Below the pieces are notes generated by a model that saw only the letters and a program-made list of their open reading frames with translations, was not told the DNA's origin and made no database searches. DNA of 64,000 nt from Rubrivivax sp. (GTDB lineage Bacteria > Pseudomonadota > Gammaproteobacteria > Burkholderiales > Burkholderiaceae), in NCBI GenBank assembly GCA_016790225.1, contig JAEUOZ010000002.1, positions 62,001-126,000 on the forward strand, written 5' to 3'. Position 1 is the first letter of the stretch; the number at the start of each line of letters is the position of its first letter. Positions 1 to 11,785 of this stretch are shown here, piece by piece. The position numbers and the translations under genes are program-made.

Positions 1-42
<42 letters not shown>

Positions 43-85
43 GATCTTTCGATCTTCAGCACAGCGCCGTTCAGTCGAGCCTCGC

Positions 86-91
86 ATTATA
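86..91 (-). promoter_or_regulatory. -10 element of the tRNA-Ala promoter
   Basis: A perfect TATAAT on the minus strand lies 44 bases upstream of the tRNA 5' end, followed by a G+C-rich stretch (GCGAGGC) of the kind that makes stable-RNA promoters sensitive to the stringent response. No good -35 hexamer is visible at 16-18 bases. The element lies just past the gltX stop codon, so the tRNA probably has its own promoter. Confidence 0.55.
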
Positions 92-107
92 TGCGGACTT
101 TTTGCGC

Positions 108-1541
108 TCACACGTGCTGCAGTCGCTCCAGCACGGTTTGCCTGTCGAACAGGGCCAACACCGCGTCGATGGAAGGCGTCTGCGCGCGGCCGCAGACCAG
201 CACGCGCACGGCCGGTGCCAGCTGCGGCATCTTCAGTGCGTGCTGCGCCAGCGTTTCCTTCATCGCCGTGGCGATGGATGCCTTGTCCCAGGCCACTTCG
301 GCCAGCCGGTCACGCAGGCTTTGCAGGGCTGGGCGCACGGCGTCGGTCACGTGCTGCGCCAGGTCTTCTGCTCGCGCCGAGACCGGTACGAAGAGCATCT
401 GGATCCAGTCGGCCAGCTCGACCGTCGTGCTGCAGCGGTCCTTGAACAGGGCGCAGGCCGAAGCCAGGCGCGTACCGTCAGCCGTGGGCAGGCCGCGCGT
501 GGCCAGCTGCGCGCCCACCAGCGTGGCCAGACGCGTGTCGTCGGCCTGCTTCAGGTAGTGCGCATTGACCCAGGCCAGCTTGGCCGGATCCCACTGCGCC
601 GGGCTGCGCGCCAGGTGGCTGCCATCGAACCAGGCCACCATCTGCTCGCGGCTGAAGAGCTCTTCGTCGCCGTGGCTCCAGCCGAGGCGGGCCAGGTAGT
701 TGAGCATGGCCTCGGGCAGATAACCGGCATCTTCATAGGCTGTGACGCTCACCGCGCCGCGGCGCTTGGAAAGCTTCAGCCCGTCGTCGCCCAGGATGAT
801 CGGGCAGTGGCCGAAGCGCGGCAGCGGCGCACCCAGCGCCTGGAAGATGTTGATCTGCCAGGGCGTGTTGTTGACGTGCTCGTCGCCGCGGAATACGTGC
901 GTGATGCCCATGTCCCAGTCGTCGACCACCACCGCAAAGTTGTAGGTCGGCACGCCCAGTGCCTGGGCCTCGGCCGAAGCGCCTTCCGGAGCGGGCCGCA
1001 GGATGATCAGGTCATCGATCTCGCGGTTGCCGATGGTGATCGGCCCCTTGACCAGATCGTCCCAGCTGACCTCGCCGTCACGGGGGTTGCGAAAGCGCAC
1101 CACGGGCTGCACGTCGGCGGGCGGCGCGGGCAGCGTCTTGCCCGGCTCCGGTCTCCAACGGCCGTCGTAATGGGTCTTCTCGCCGCGCGCGCGCTGCGCT
1201 TCGCGCATCGCATCCAGCTCCTGGGGCGTGCACCAGCAGCGGTAGGCGCTGCCGGCCGCGATCATCTGCTCGACCACCGCGTGGTAGCGCGCCAGGCGCT
1301 GCATCTGGAAGTGCGGGCCCTCGTCGTGATCCAGCCCCAGCCAGCGCAGCGAGGCGAGGATCTGGTCCACCGAATCCTGCGTGGAGCGCGCGACATCGGT
1401 ATCTTCGATGCGCAGCACGAAGCGGCCACCATGGTGGCGCGCATAGGCCCAGGAATACAGCGCCGTCCGGGCTGTGCCCAGGTGCAGGAAGCCGGTGGGC
1501 GAAGGCGCGATGCGCGTGCGGACAGGGGCGTTGGCATTCAT
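108..1541 (-). CDS. gltX: Glutamyl-tRNA synthetase
   Basis: Charges tRNA-Glu with glutamate in the cytoplasm. The 477-residue product has the class I signatures: a HIGH-type motif in [10 protein letters not shown] (residues 14-23) and a KMSKS-type motif KLSKR at 256-260, with the anticodon-binding part after about residue 310. Length is normal for a bacterial GltX. It follows metZ by 3 bases, so it is probably the last gene of the purF-metZ-gltX run, with tRNA-Ala just downstream. The paralogue GluQ is excluded by length. Confidence 0.96.
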   Translation of the reverse strand: MNANAPVRTRIAPSPTGFLHLGTARTALYSWAYARHHGGRFVLRIEDTDVARSTQDSVDQILASLRWLGLDHDEGPHFQMQRLARYHAVVEQMIAAGSAYRCWCTPQELDAMREAQRARGEKTHYDGRWRPEPGKTLPAPPADVQPVVRFRNPRDGEVSWDDLVKGPITIGNREIDDLIILRPAPEGASAEAQALGVPTYNFAVVVDDWDMGITHVFRGDEHVNNTPWQINIFQALGAPLPRFGHCPIILGDDGLKLSKRRGAVSVTAYEDAGYLPEAMLNYLARLGWSHGDEELFSREQMVAWFDGSHLARSPAQWDPAKLAWVNAHYLKQADDTRLATLVGAQLATRGLPTADGTRLASACALFKDRCSTTVELADWIQMLFVPVSARAEDLAQHVTDAVRPALQSLRDRLAEVAWDKASIATAMKETLAQHALKMPQLAPAVRVLVCGRAQTPSIDAVLALFDRQTVLERLQHV

Positions 1542-1544
1542 GCT

Positions 1545-2765
1545 TCAGGAGGCCAGGCGATCCAGGCCGCGGGCCAGATCGGCCTTGAGGTCTTCGACAT
1601 CCTCCAGGCCCACGCCCAGCCGGATCATGTTCTGCGTGATGCCAGCCGCCTGGCGCTGCTCTTCGGTCAGGCGGCCATGGGTGGTGCTGGCCGGGTGCGT
1701 GATGATGCTGCGAACGTCGCCGAAGTTGGCCGCGATGCTGCACAGGCGCGTCGCGTCCACGACGCTGAATGCCTCTTCACGGCCGCCCTTGACCAGGAAG
1801 GCCAGCACAGCGCCACCGCGGCCGTTCTGCTGGCGCATGGCGAGTTCATGCTGCGGGTGCGAGGCCAGACCCGGGTGCAGCACGCGCTCCACCGCGGGAT
1901 GGGTCTCCAGCCAGCGCGCCAGCGCCAGGCAGCGATCGCTCTGCGCCAGCACCCGCACGGAGAGCGTTTCCAGGCCCTTGGCGACGACCCAGGCGTTGAA
2001 GGCCGAGAGGTTCATGCCCGCGCTGCGCAGCATGGGCACGAACTTGCCGGCCACCAGGGCTTCGGAGGCACACAAGGCGCCGGCGTTGACGCGGCCCTGG
2101 CCATCCAGGAACTTGGTGCCCGAGTGCATCACGATGTCCGCGCCGAACTTCACGGGCTGCTGCAGCGCCGGCGAGCACAGGCAGTTGTCCACCACCAGCA
2201 GCGCGCCGGCCTCATGGGCGAGATCGGCCAGCGCGCGGATGTCGCAGACCTCGGTCATCGGGTTGGTCGGCGTCTCGGCGAACAGCAGCCGCGTCTGCGG
2301 CCGGATGGCTGCCTTCCATTGCGCCACATCGGTCTGGCTGACGAAGCTGGATTCGACGCCGAACTTGCCGAATTCCGTCTGCAGCAGCTTGATCGTGGCG
2401 CCGAAGACGCTCTGCGAGCAGACCACGTGATCGCCGGCCTTCAGCAGGCTCATGAACAGCAGCAGGATCGCGCCCATGCCGCTGCTGGTGCCGATGCAGG
2501 CCTCGGTGCCTTCCAGCGCCGCCAGACGGCGCTCCAAGATGGTGACGTTGGGGTTGGAAAAGCGGCTGTAGACGAAGGCGTCTTCCTCGTTGGCAAAGCG
2601 CCGCGCCGCGGTGGCCGCATCCGGGTGAACGAAGCAGCTGGTGAGAAACAACGCCTCGGAGTTCTCGCCCCAGGGCGACGGCGGCAGGCCCTCGCGCACG
2701 GCCAGGGTATCCAGGCGCGCATCGGCCGGCAGATCGACGCGGGCAATGCCCTTCTTCGGCTCCAT
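1545..2765 (-). CDS. metZ: O-succinylhomoserine sulfhydrylase
   Basis: PLP enzyme that converts O-succinylhomoserine and sulfide to homocysteine in methionine synthesis. The 406-residue product has the Cys/Met-metabolism fold, with the PLP lysine K218 in HSGTKFLDGQGR and the YSRFSNPN segment near residue 66. MetB and MetY are close relatives. MetZ is preferred on overall likeness and on its place behind purF, the usual betaproteobacterial arrangement. The start codon overlaps the purF stop by one base (TGATG), indicating translational coupling. Confidence 0.92.
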   Translation of the reverse strand: MEPKKGIARVDLPADARLDTLAVREGLPPSPWGENSEALFLTSCFVHPDAATAARRFANEEDAFVYSRFSNPNVTILERRLAALEGTEACIGTSSGMGAILLLFMSLLKAGDHVVCSQSVFGATIKLLQTEFGKFGVESSFVSQTDVAQWKAAIRPQTRLLFAETPTNPMTEVCDIRALADLAHEAGALLVVDNCLCSPALQQPVKFGADIVMHSGTKFLDGQGRVNAGALCASEALVAGKFVPMLRSAGMNLSAFNAWVVAKGLETLSVRVLAQSDRCLALARWLETHPAVERVLHPGLASHPQHELAMRQQNGRGGAVLAFLVKGGREEAFSVVDATRLCSIAANFGDVRSIITHPASTTHGRLTEEQRQAAGITQNMIRLGVGLEDVEDLKADLARGLDRLAS

Positions 2766-4282
2766 CAGCGCTCTCCGGAAGCCAGGGCCAGGCGGCTGCG
2801 CTCGACCTCGTCCTCTTCGGTAGCCTGGCTGCGCCGCTGCTGCTCGATCGCGGCGAAGTCGTCCAGGCTGATGTCACCGGTGATGTAGTGGCCGTCGAAG
2901 CAGCTGGCCTCGAAGCCGGCCACGGCCGGGTTCAGTGCGCGGATCACCCGCTTCATCGCGTCCACATCCTGGTAGATCAGCGCATCCGCCCCGATGAAAT
3001 CGCGGATCTCCTCGATGCTGCGGCCGTGCGCCACCAGTTCTTCGCGCGTGGGCATGTCGATGCCATAGACATTGGGGTAGCGAACCGGCGGCGCGGCCGA
3101 CGCCATGTAGACCTTGCGCGCGCCGGCTTCGCGCGCCATCTGCACGATTTCCTTGCTGGTGGTGCCGCGCACGATGGAATCGTCCACCAGCAGCACGTTG
3201 CGGCCCTTGAACTCCAGGCCGATGGCGTTGAGCTTCTGGCGCACGCTCTTCTTGCGCACGCCCTGCCCCGGCATGATGAAGGTGCGGCCCACGTAGCGGT
3301 TCTTGACGAAGCCTTCGCGATAGGGTTTGCCGATGCGGTGCGCCAGCTGCATGGCACTGGGGCGGCTGGACTCCGGGATCGGGATGACGACATCGATCTC
3401 ATTGGGTGGCATGGTGGAGATCACGCGCTGCGCGAGCGTCTCGCCCAGGTTCAGCCGCGCCTGGTAGACCGAGATGCCATCCAGCACCGAGTCCGGCCGC
3501 GCGAGGTACACATACTCGAAGATGCAGGGCTGCAGGGACGGGTTTTCGGCGCAGGCCCGGGTGTGCACGTGGCCGGACAGATCCACGAACATCGCCTCGC
3601 CAGGGGCCAGATCGCGCACCAGGCGGTGCCCCGTGCCTTCCAGGGCCACGGACTCGCTGGCGATCATCACCTCGCGCCCCTGCGGGCCCTCGGCCTCGCC
3701 CCAGCACAGGGGCCGGATGCCGAAGGCATCGCGAAAGGCCAGCAGGCCATGCCCGGCGATCAGCGCGATCACGGCATACGAGCCCTTGACGCGCCGGTGC
3801 ACGGCGCTGACGGCCTGAAAGACCTCTTCCGGCGTCAAGGGCAGATCGCGCGCGGCCAGTTCCAGCTCGTGCGCAAGCACGTTGATCAGGACCTCGGAAT
3901 CGCTCTCGGTGTTGATGTGCCGCCGGTCGATGTCGAAGAGCTCCGACTTCAACGCCGCTGCGTTGGTGAGATTGCCGTTGTGCACCAGCACCACGCCGAA
4001 AGGCGCATTCACGTAGAAGGGCTGCGCCTCTTCTTCACTGTAGGCATTGCCTGCGGTGGGGTAGCGGACCTGGCCGAGACCCACCGTGCCGGGCAGCGCC
4101 CGCATGTTGCGCGTGCGGAAGACATCGCGCACCATGCCGCGCGCCTTCTGCATGTAGCACTTGGTGCCCTGCATGGTGACGATGCCGGCGGCGTCCTGCC
4201 CGCGGTGCTGAAGCAGCAGCAGCGCGTCGTAGATGAGCTGGTTGGCCGGAGCCTGGGCGATGACGCCGACGATGCCGCACAT
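2765..4282 (-). CDS. purF: Amidophosphoribosyltransferase
   Basis: First committed step of purine synthesis: PRPP plus glutamine to phosphoribosylamine. The protein starts MCGIVGVI, so Cys2 becomes the N-terminal nucleophile of the glutaminase domain (about 1-240). The phosphoribosyltransferase domain follows, with PRPP loop VLLVDDSIVRGTTS in the second half. At 505 residues it is full length. It lies between cvpA and metZ in the conserved cvpA-purF order. Confidence 0.97.
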   Translation of the reverse strand: MCGIVGVIAQAPANQLIYDALLLLQHRGQDAAGIVTMQGTKCYMQKARGMVRDVFRTRNMRALPGTVGLGQVRYPTAGNAYSEEEAQPFYVNAPFGVVLVHNGNLTNAAALKSELFDIDRRHINTESDSEVLINVLAHELELAARDLPLTPEEVFQAVSAVHRRVKGSYAVIALIAGHGLLAFRDAFGIRPLCWGEAEGPQGREVMIASESVALEGTGHRLVRDLAPGEAMFVDLSGHVHTRACAENPSLQPCIFEYVYLARPDSVLDGISVYQARLNLGETLAQRVISTMPPNEIDVVIPIPESSRPSAMQLAHRIGKPYREGFVKNRYVGRTFIMPGQGVRKKSVRQKLNAIGLEFKGRNVLLVDDSIVRGTTSKEIVQMAREAGARKVYMASAAPPVRYPNVYGIDMPTREELVAHGRSIEEIRDFIGADALIYQDVDAMKRVIRALNPAVAGFEASCFDGHYITGDISLDDFAAIEQQRRSQATEEDEVERSRLALASGER

Positions 4283-4366
4283 GTCAGCTCAGCCTTGCGC
4301 AGCAGGACGTGGCCGCAGGCTCAGCCCGGTCGGTGTGAACGGTATCCAGGGGCATGGTGTTCTCGG

Positions 4367-4876
4367 TCAACTCTTGCGGCGCTGGGGCAGCCAGCGGGCG
4401 ACGGATTCGGGCAAGGCCGGGCGCAGCCCTTCGATGGCCACGCCCAGCCACTGCGCGCCGCGGGACTGCTGCCAGCTGGGGGATTGTGCCGCCGGCGTGA
4501 GCGCCAGCACGGTGGCCAGCACCATCAGCAGCAACAAGCCCCGCAAGAAGCCGAAGCCCGCGCCGAGCAGACGATCCGGCACCGTGAGCGGCGTGGCCGC
4601 GACAAGCATGCGCACCAGGCGCGCCAGCAGGCCCCAGACGATCAGCGTCATCACGAAGGTCGCCGCCACGGCGGCCGCCTGGTTGAGCGAAGAGCCCGGC
4701 TCCCCGATCGGCAGATAGGGGCCGACCTGCGGCGCAAATGCCAGAGCGGCGATGTAGGCCACCACCCAGCCTGCCAGCGACATCAATTCATAGACCAGCC
4801 CACGCCAGATGCCGATCAGCATCGACAAGCCCAGGATCGCCAGCATCCCGAGATCCAGTGCCTGCGGGCCGCTCAC
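4367..4876 (-). CDS. cvpA: CvpA family inner-membrane protein
   Basis: 169-residue membrane protein with about four hydrophobic segments (near residues 8-28, 33-50, 70-90 and 108-128) and the conserved WRG after the first, as in the CvpA/colicin V production family. In other bacteria the family is linked to purine supply and envelope stress; its biochemical role is unclear. It sits directly upstream of purF, 84 bases away, and its start overlaps the end of the SPOR gene by 4 bases. Confidence 0.9.
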   Translation of the reverse strand: MSGPQALDLGMLAILGLSMLIGIWRGLVYELMSLAGWVVAYIAALAFAPQVGPYLPIGEPGSSLNQAAAVAATFVMTLIVWGLLARLVRMLVAATPLTVPDRLLGAGFGFLRGLLLLMVLATVLALTPAAQSPSWQQSRGAQWLGVAIEGLRPALPESVARWLPQRRKS

Positions 4877-5808
4877 AGCGTCAGCACCGCGCCCGGCAAC
4901 TTGCCTGCCTTCAGCGTGGCCAGCGCCTGGCTGGCCTCCTGCGCCGTCTCGAAGGGCCCGATCCGCACCCGGATGCGCTTGACACCCTGGATCTCGACCA
5001 CCTGCGTGTAGGTCTTCAGCCCGAGTCTTTCGACCTTCTGCCTCGCCTCGCGAGCCGAGGCTTCGTCGGCATAGGCGCCGACCTGCACGACAAAGCGGCC
5101 AGCCTTGGCTGCCGCATCCTTGGGCTCTTCCTTGGCTGCGGCCTTGGTTTCGGGCTTGGTTTCGGGCCTGCTTTCAGCCTTCGGGCTGGGAGCCGCCTTG
5201 GCATCCGCCTTGGTCTCCGCCTTCACCTCGGCCTTGGCATCTGATCGGGCGTCCGGCCTGGGCGTGGCCTTGGCTTCCGGCCTGACGCCGGGCGGCGCTT
5301 CAGCCTTCGCCGGCGCACGCGCGGCCGCGGGCGCGGGCGTTGATGCCGCTGGTGCAGCGACGGCCGCTGGGGCCGCGGGGGCCGGGGGGGCCGGACTCAA
5401 GGCGGCCGGCCGCGGGGCCGGTGCCGATGCCGCCGCCGGCGCTGCCGCACCCGCCGCGGCGGCTTGACTGGCGGCCACGGGGCGTTCGATCGCCCGCGCA
5501 CCGGGCACCGAAGCCAGCGCCCCGGAGGTGCCAGCCTCGGCGCCGGAGGCCGGACGCGGCAGGCGCGGCGGCACGGCCAGCGGTGCAGCGCCCTCGCGCG
5601 AGGGAATGACCATCGGGATGTCAACGGGCACCGGGCGGGGCTGGGTCTCGAAGAGCAGCGGGAAGCTGATCACGCCCAGCACCAGCAGGATCGCCGCGCC
5701 CACGAGCCGGCGACGGGCGCGTGTGCGGGACTGCAGCTCCTCGGCATCCACTGCGCCGGACGCGGCAGCGTCCTTGGAGCGGCGCTTCAGCAAGGGGGGA
5801 AGGGCCAT
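4873..5808 (-). CDS. SPOR-domain cell-division protein (DedD-like)
   Basis: Probable inner-membrane protein that binds denuded septal peptidoglycan. From ATG at 5808 the product has 311 residues: a short basic cytoplasmic N terminus (LLKRRSKD), one membrane segment at about 36-52, a long Ala/Pro/Lys-rich periplasmic linker, and a C-terminal SPOR domain (about the last 75 residues, starting GRFVVQVGAY). A longer TTG start at 5847 overlaps folC, but MALPPLLKRRSK looks like the true N terminus. Position between folC and cvpA is that of dedD. Confidence 0.85.
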   Translation of the reverse strand: MALPPLLKRRSKDAAASGAVDAEELQSRTRARRRLVGAAILLVLGVISFPLLFETQPRPVPVDIPMVIPSREGAAPLAVPPRLPRPASGAEAGTSGALASVPGARAIERPVAASQAAAAGAAAPAAASAPAPRPAALSPAPPAPAAPAAVAAPAASTPAPAAARAPAKAEAPPGVRPEAKATPRPDARSDAKAEVKAETKADAKAAPSPKAESRPETKPETKAAAKEEPKDAAAKAGRFVVQVGAYADEASAREARQKVERLGLKTYTQVVEIQGVKRIRVRIGPFETAQEASQALATLKAGKLPGAVLTL

Positions 5809-5843
5809 GGTGCCTGTGCGCGGCGGCTCCTGCGCGACCCCGG

Positions 5844-7139
5844 TCAACCGAGGTGCGGGGCCTGACGTCGCGGCAGGCCGTCCTTCAGAACGCCGCCCAC
5901 GGTGTAGAAGGATCCAAAGACCACAATTCTATCAGCGGGGTCTGCCGCGGCCAGGGCGGCGCGCAGCGCGCTGGAAGGATCCGGGTGCTCGTGCCGTGGA
6001 ACCGGGGATGCGGGCTGGATGGCGGCCAGACGCGCGGCCAGTTCACGCGCCGGTGCTGCGCGGGGCGTGGGCAGATCGCACAGGTGCCAGCTGTCGATCA
6101 GCGGCGCGATGCGCGGCAGCATCGTGGCCAGATCCTTGTCGGCCATGGCACCGAAGACGGCGTGTGTGCGCGGAAAGAAGCCCATCTGGTCCAGATTGAC
6201 GGCCAGCGTGGCCACGGATTGCGGGTTGTGCGCCACGTCCAGCACCAGCGCCGGCTGCCCGGGCAACATCTGGAAGCGGCCCGGCAGATCGACCAGCGCC
6301 AGCCCCGAGCGCACCGCCTGCGCCGAGACCGGCACGCGCCCGCGCAGGGCCTCGAAGGCGGCCAGCACGCCCGCCGCGTTGATCAGCTGGTTGGCGCCGC
6401 GCAGCGCCGGATAGGCCAGCGCATTGAAGCGCTGGCTGCGGCCCCACCAGTTCCACTGCTGCCGGTCGCCCGTGTGCCCGAAATCGCGGCCCACACGCCA
6501 GAGATCGGCGCCCAGCGCCGCGGCATGCTGCAGCACGGTCTCGGGCGGCAGCGGATCGCTCACGATGGCCGGGCGGCCGGCGCGCATCACATGGGCCTTT
6601 TCGCGACCGATGCTTTCGCGATCCGGCCCCAGGTACTCCATGTGATCGAGATCGATGCTGGTGATGATCACGGCATCGGCATCGATGACGTTGACGGCGT
6701 CCAGCCGTCCGCCCAGGCCCACTTCGAGGATGACCAGGTCCAGCGGCTGCTGCGCCAGCGCGCGCAGGATGGCCAGCGTCGTGAATTCGAAGTAGGTCAG
6801 GCTCGTATGGCCGCGCGCCTGCTCCACGGCCTCGAAGTGCGGCAGCAGCTGATCCGCAGCCACCGGCTGGCCCTGGACGCGGCAGCGCTCCTCGAAGTGG
6901 ACCAGATGCGGGCTGGTATACAGACCCACCCTGAAGCCGGCCTGCAGCGCGATGGATTCGAGCATCGCGCAGGTGGAGCCCTTGCCGTTGGTGCCGGCCA
7001 CCGTCACCACGGTGGCGTCCAGGTGCAGGCCCATGCGCGAGCGGACCTCGGCCACGCGGGCCAGGCTCATGTCGATGGTCTTGGGGTGCAGGCGCTCGCA
7101 GTGCGCGAGCCAGTCGGCAAGGGTCTGGGGTGAGCTCAC
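5844..7139 (-). CDS. folC: Folylpolyglutamate/dihydrofolate synthase
   Basis: Adds glutamate to dihydropteroate and to folates, in the cytoplasm. The 431-residue protein has the Mur-ligase-type P-loop AGTNGKGST at 48-56, the YTSPHLVHFEER segment, and the C-terminal DVAHNPQS motif. Full length. In related genomes folC follows accD directly; here a PEP-CTERM gene lies between. The stop lies just upstream of the dedD-like gene. Confidence 0.96.
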   Translation of the reverse strand: MSSPQTLADWLAHCERLHPKTIDMSLARVAEVRSRMGLHLDATVVTVAGTNGKGSTCAMLESIALQAGFRVGLYTSPHLVHFEERCRVQGQPVAADQLLPHFEAVEQARGHTSLTYFEFTTLAILRALAQQPLDLVILEVGLGGRLDAVNVIDADAVIITSIDLDHMEYLGPDRESIGREKAHVMRAGRPAIVSDPLPPETVLQHAAALGADLWRVGRDFGHTGDRQQWNWWGRSQRFNALAYPALRGANQLINAAGVLAAFEALRGRVPVSAQAVRSGLALVDLPGRFQMLPGQPALVLDVAHNPQSVATLAVNLDQMGFFPRTHAVFGAMADKDLATMLPRIAPLIDSWHLCDLPTPRAAPARELAARLAAIQPASPVPRHEHPDPSSALRAALAAADPADRIVVFGSFYTVGGVLKDGLPRRQAPHLG

Positions 7140-7212
7140 CGGCGCATGGTAGCGACTGCCTCAAGCCCCGCGCGCGCCGCGTGCCGAGTGCACGCCCCCG
7201 GCGCAGGGTCGG

Positions 7213-7920
7213 TCAGGCGGCCGGTGGCGCGTCGGTGGCTCGCGCGGCAGCGACAGGGGCAGCGGCAGAAGCCGTGCGCCGGCGCGCCGCAAAGCCCACC
7301 AGGCCCAGGCCCAGCGCCATCAGCGCATAGGTGCTGGGCTCGGGAATGGGTGTGGTGATGAGGAAGTCCTGGTTGGTGGCGCTGGCCAGGGCGCTCACGT
7401 CGAAGGCGGCCGTCGTGCTGCGCATGGCGGCCCAGTCGAAGGCGTCCAGCCAGTCCTGCGTGGATGCGTCGAGCCCCGTGGCCACCACGTCGCCACTGGT
7501 GAAGCTGTAGTTGCGGCCGGTCTCGTGCACCACCTCCCAGATGGCCGCCTGCACCATGGCGGAATCGGTGGAGTACTGCGGCGACAGGCCTACGTAGGTC
7601 ACCAGCCGGGCCAGATCCTGTGCCTTCTCGGCACCGAAGGCCGTGGCGCCGTCCACCCGGTGGTAGTTGGTATAGGTCACGCCGAAGTCCGCATGCTGCG
7701 GCATGTCCACGCAGTAGGTGACGAAGGAGTTTCCGTTCAGCATGCCGGTGAACTGGCCGGCGGGGCCGTACCAGGTCGCGCCCAGGTTGCTGGCCACGAC
7801 GCTCAGCCCGGAAGGACCGGCGATGCTGAAGTCGTCCAGCCTCACCTGATCGGCATGCGCCAGGGGCGTCAGCAGCGCGAGGAGCAGCGGCAGGGCCGCG
7901 CGGCGGATGGAGTGAGCCAT
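7213..7920 (-). CDS. PEP-CTERM exported protein with a thioester-like Cys/Gln pair
   Basis: 235-residue exported protein with a signal peptide (about 1-23, ending AHA-D). The C-terminal sorting tail has PEPS at 193-196, a hydrophobic helix to about 212, then AARRR. Such tails are recognised by exosortase, so the protein is probably sorted to the cell surface or exopolysaccharide. An unusual Ala/Pro-rich extension of about 20 residues follows the Arg cluster. The body has YCVD (Cys70) and VQAAIW (Gln124), resembling the Cys and TQxAIW pair of thioester adhesin domains. No exosortase gene is in the window. It interrupts the accD-folC order. Confidence 0.8.
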   Translation of the reverse strand: MAHSIRRAALPLLLALLTPLAHADQVRLDDFSIAGPSGLSVVASNLGATWYGPAGQFTGMLNGNSFVTYCVDMPQHADFGVTYTNYHRVDGATAFGAEKAQDLARLVTYVGLSPQYSTDSAMVQAAIWEVVHETGRNYSFTSGDVVATGLDASTQDWLDAFDWAAMRSTTAAFDVSALASATNQDFLITTPIPEPSTYALMALGLGLVGFAARRRTASAAAPVAAARATDAPPAA

Positions 7921-7987
7921 GAGGGGTTCCTGTTCGTGTCCCTGCGGATCTTTTCGGATCCGCGGAACAGGACTGTAGAAACCCCTC
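7921..7987 (-). promoter_or_regulatory. Nested hairpin that covers the PEP-CTERM gene's ribosome-binding site
   Basis: Directly upstream of the ATG at 7920, three nested complementary arms occur: GAGGGGTT/AACCCCTC (7980-7987 with 7921-7928), CCTGTTC/GAACAGG, and GCGGATC/GATCCGC around a 6-base loop. In the minus-strand transcript the likely Shine-Dalgarno ACAGGA lies in the middle and outer stems, and the last arm abuts the start codon. This could switch translation, or shape read-through from accD. Pairing was read by eye. Confidence 0.55.
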
Positions 7988-8051
7988 AGTTCATCGTGCG
8001 GGCGCCGGCAGCCTGCACGGCGCGATCAGCCAACTATTGCCGTGTCGCGCG

Positions 8052-8920
<869 letters not shown>

Positions 8921-8924
<4 letters not shown>

Positions 8925-9786
8925 CGCAACACTCCTTGCTGGGCAGGCATTCGCTCATCGAGTGCCTGCCGGATCTCGGCCATGAAGGCCTGCGCCGCCT
9001 CGGGCGCCTGCGCTTCGGTCTGGGCTTCCAGGATCTGGACCAGGCGCGAGCCGATGACCACCGCATCGGCCACGGCGCCCACGGCACGGGCCGTGGCAGC
9101 GTCCCGAATCCCGAACCCGACGCCCACCGGCACCTTGACGCGCGCCTGGATGCGCGGCACCGCCTTGGCGACCGCGTCCGTATCCAGATGCCCGGCGCCG
9201 GTCACGCCCTTCAGCGAGACATAGTACACATAGCCGCTGGCGATACGTCCGACTGCGTCAATGCGCGCGTCGGTCGAGGTGGGCGCCAGCAGAAAGATCA
9301 GGTCCAGCCCCGCGTCGCGCAACTGCGCGGCGAAGCCTTCGCATTCTTCAGGCGGGTAGTCCACCACCAGCACGCCATCCACACCAGCCTGCGCGGCGGC
9401 GCGCACGAAGGCGCCCTGCCCCTGGCGCTGGTCAAAACGCTCCACCGGGTTGGCATAGCCCATCAGGACCACGGGCGTGCGCTGGTCCGTCTGGCGGAAC
9501 TCCGCCACCCAGGCCAGGACCTGGGCCAGGCCCACGCCGCGAGCCAGGGCACGTTCGCTGGCCTTCTGGATGACCGGGCCGTCGGCCATCGGATCGGAGA
9601 ACGGCACGCCCAGTTCGATGATGTCTGCGCCGCCCGCGGCCAGCGCATGCATCACGGCAACGGTTGACGCTGGGTAAGGATCACCCGCCGTGACGTACGG
9701 GATCAGGGCCTTGCGTTCCTGGCGGCGCAGCGCGGCCATGACGGCGGCGATGCGGCTGACACTCGTGTGGCTGGCAAGGACGGCGC

Positions 9787-9790
<4 letters not shown>
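8921..9790 (-). CDS. trpA: Tryptophan synthase alpha chain
   Basis: Cleaves indole-3-glycerol phosphate to indole, which passes to TrpB. From ATG at 9790 the product has 289 residues. Catalytic acids are Glu59 ([10 protein letters not shown]) and Asp70 (SDPMADGP), and the phosphate-binding GVGFGI segment is near the C terminus. A longer reading frame upstream is only the out-of-frame end of trpB; the chosen start overlaps the trpB stop in an ATGA. Confidence 0.96.
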
Positions 9791-11067
<1,277 letters not shown>

Positions 11068-11068
11068 G

Positions 11069-11785
11069 TCAATCCTTGGATGGCGATTCGGCGAGCGCGG
11101 CATCGGCCTCACGCACCGCCTGGCAGAACCGGTGGATCAGCGCGGCATCCTTGATGCCTCTTACGCGCTCGACACCGGAGCTCACGTCAACGGCCCAGGG
11201 CCGGACGCGAGCGATCCCATCGATCACGTTTGCAGGATTCAACCCACCAGACAAAACGACCGGAAGGTTGACGCCGCGAGGAATGAGAGACCAATCGAAC
11301 GCCTTTCCACTGCCGCCATAGCCCTCGACGTGGGTGTCGAGCAGCAAGGCCTGCGCGTCATCGAACTGACGGGCAAAGTCTAGCAAATCGAAGTCGGCGG
11401 CCATCCGGGCCGCGCGCAGGTAGGGCCGCGCCGCGGCGCGGCACTCGGCCGGCGTCTCGTCGCCATGGAACTGCAGCAGGGCCTGCGGCACGGCCTGCAG
11501 CGCCTGCGCCAGCTCCGCAGCGCTGGCATTGACGACCAGCAGCACCGGCACCACGAAGGGCGGCAATCGACGCGCCAGCTCGGCCGCGCGCGCCGTGCTT
11601 ACTGCCCGCGCGCTGCGGGGATACAGCACCAGGCCGATCGCGTCGGCGCCAGCGTCGACGGCTGCATCCACATCGGCCTCCTGCCGCAAGCCGCAGATCT
11701 TGATGCGCGTGCGGTGGCGGCGGTTGGGCGCCGTGAGCGCTTCAGGGATGCCAGCCCATGGGCGGGGTGTGGTCGGGGATGCCAT
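11069..11785 (-). CDS. trpF: Phosphoribosylanthranilate isomerase
   Basis: Third step of tryptophan synthesis: isomerises phosphoribosylanthranilate. From ATG at 11785 the product has 238 residues, a TIM barrel opening with RIKICGL (catalytic Cys) and carrying [15 protein letters not shown] and [10 protein letters not shown]. The start lies 44 bases inside truA; no other ATG, GTG or TTG occurs before the RIKICGL strand, so the gene has a short extra N terminus. Followed at once by trpB and trpA. Confidence 0.93.
   Translation of the reverse strand: MASPTTPRPWAGIPEALTAPNRRHRTRIKICGLRQEADVDAAVDAGADAIGLVLYPRSARAVSTARAAELARRLPPFVVPVLLVVNASAAELAQALQAVPQALLQFHGDETPAECRAAARPYLRAARMAADFDLLDFARQFDDAQALLLDTHVEGYGGSGKAFDWSLIPRGVNLPVVLSGGLNPANVIDGIARVRPWAVDVSSGVERVRGIKDAALIHRFCQAVREADAALAESPSKD

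Noticed and set aside
102..5011. Very long plus-strand open frames opposite gltX, metZ, purF and cvpA
   Set aside because: They are antisense shadows of well-identified minus-strand genes in G+C-rich DNA and show no recognisable domain.
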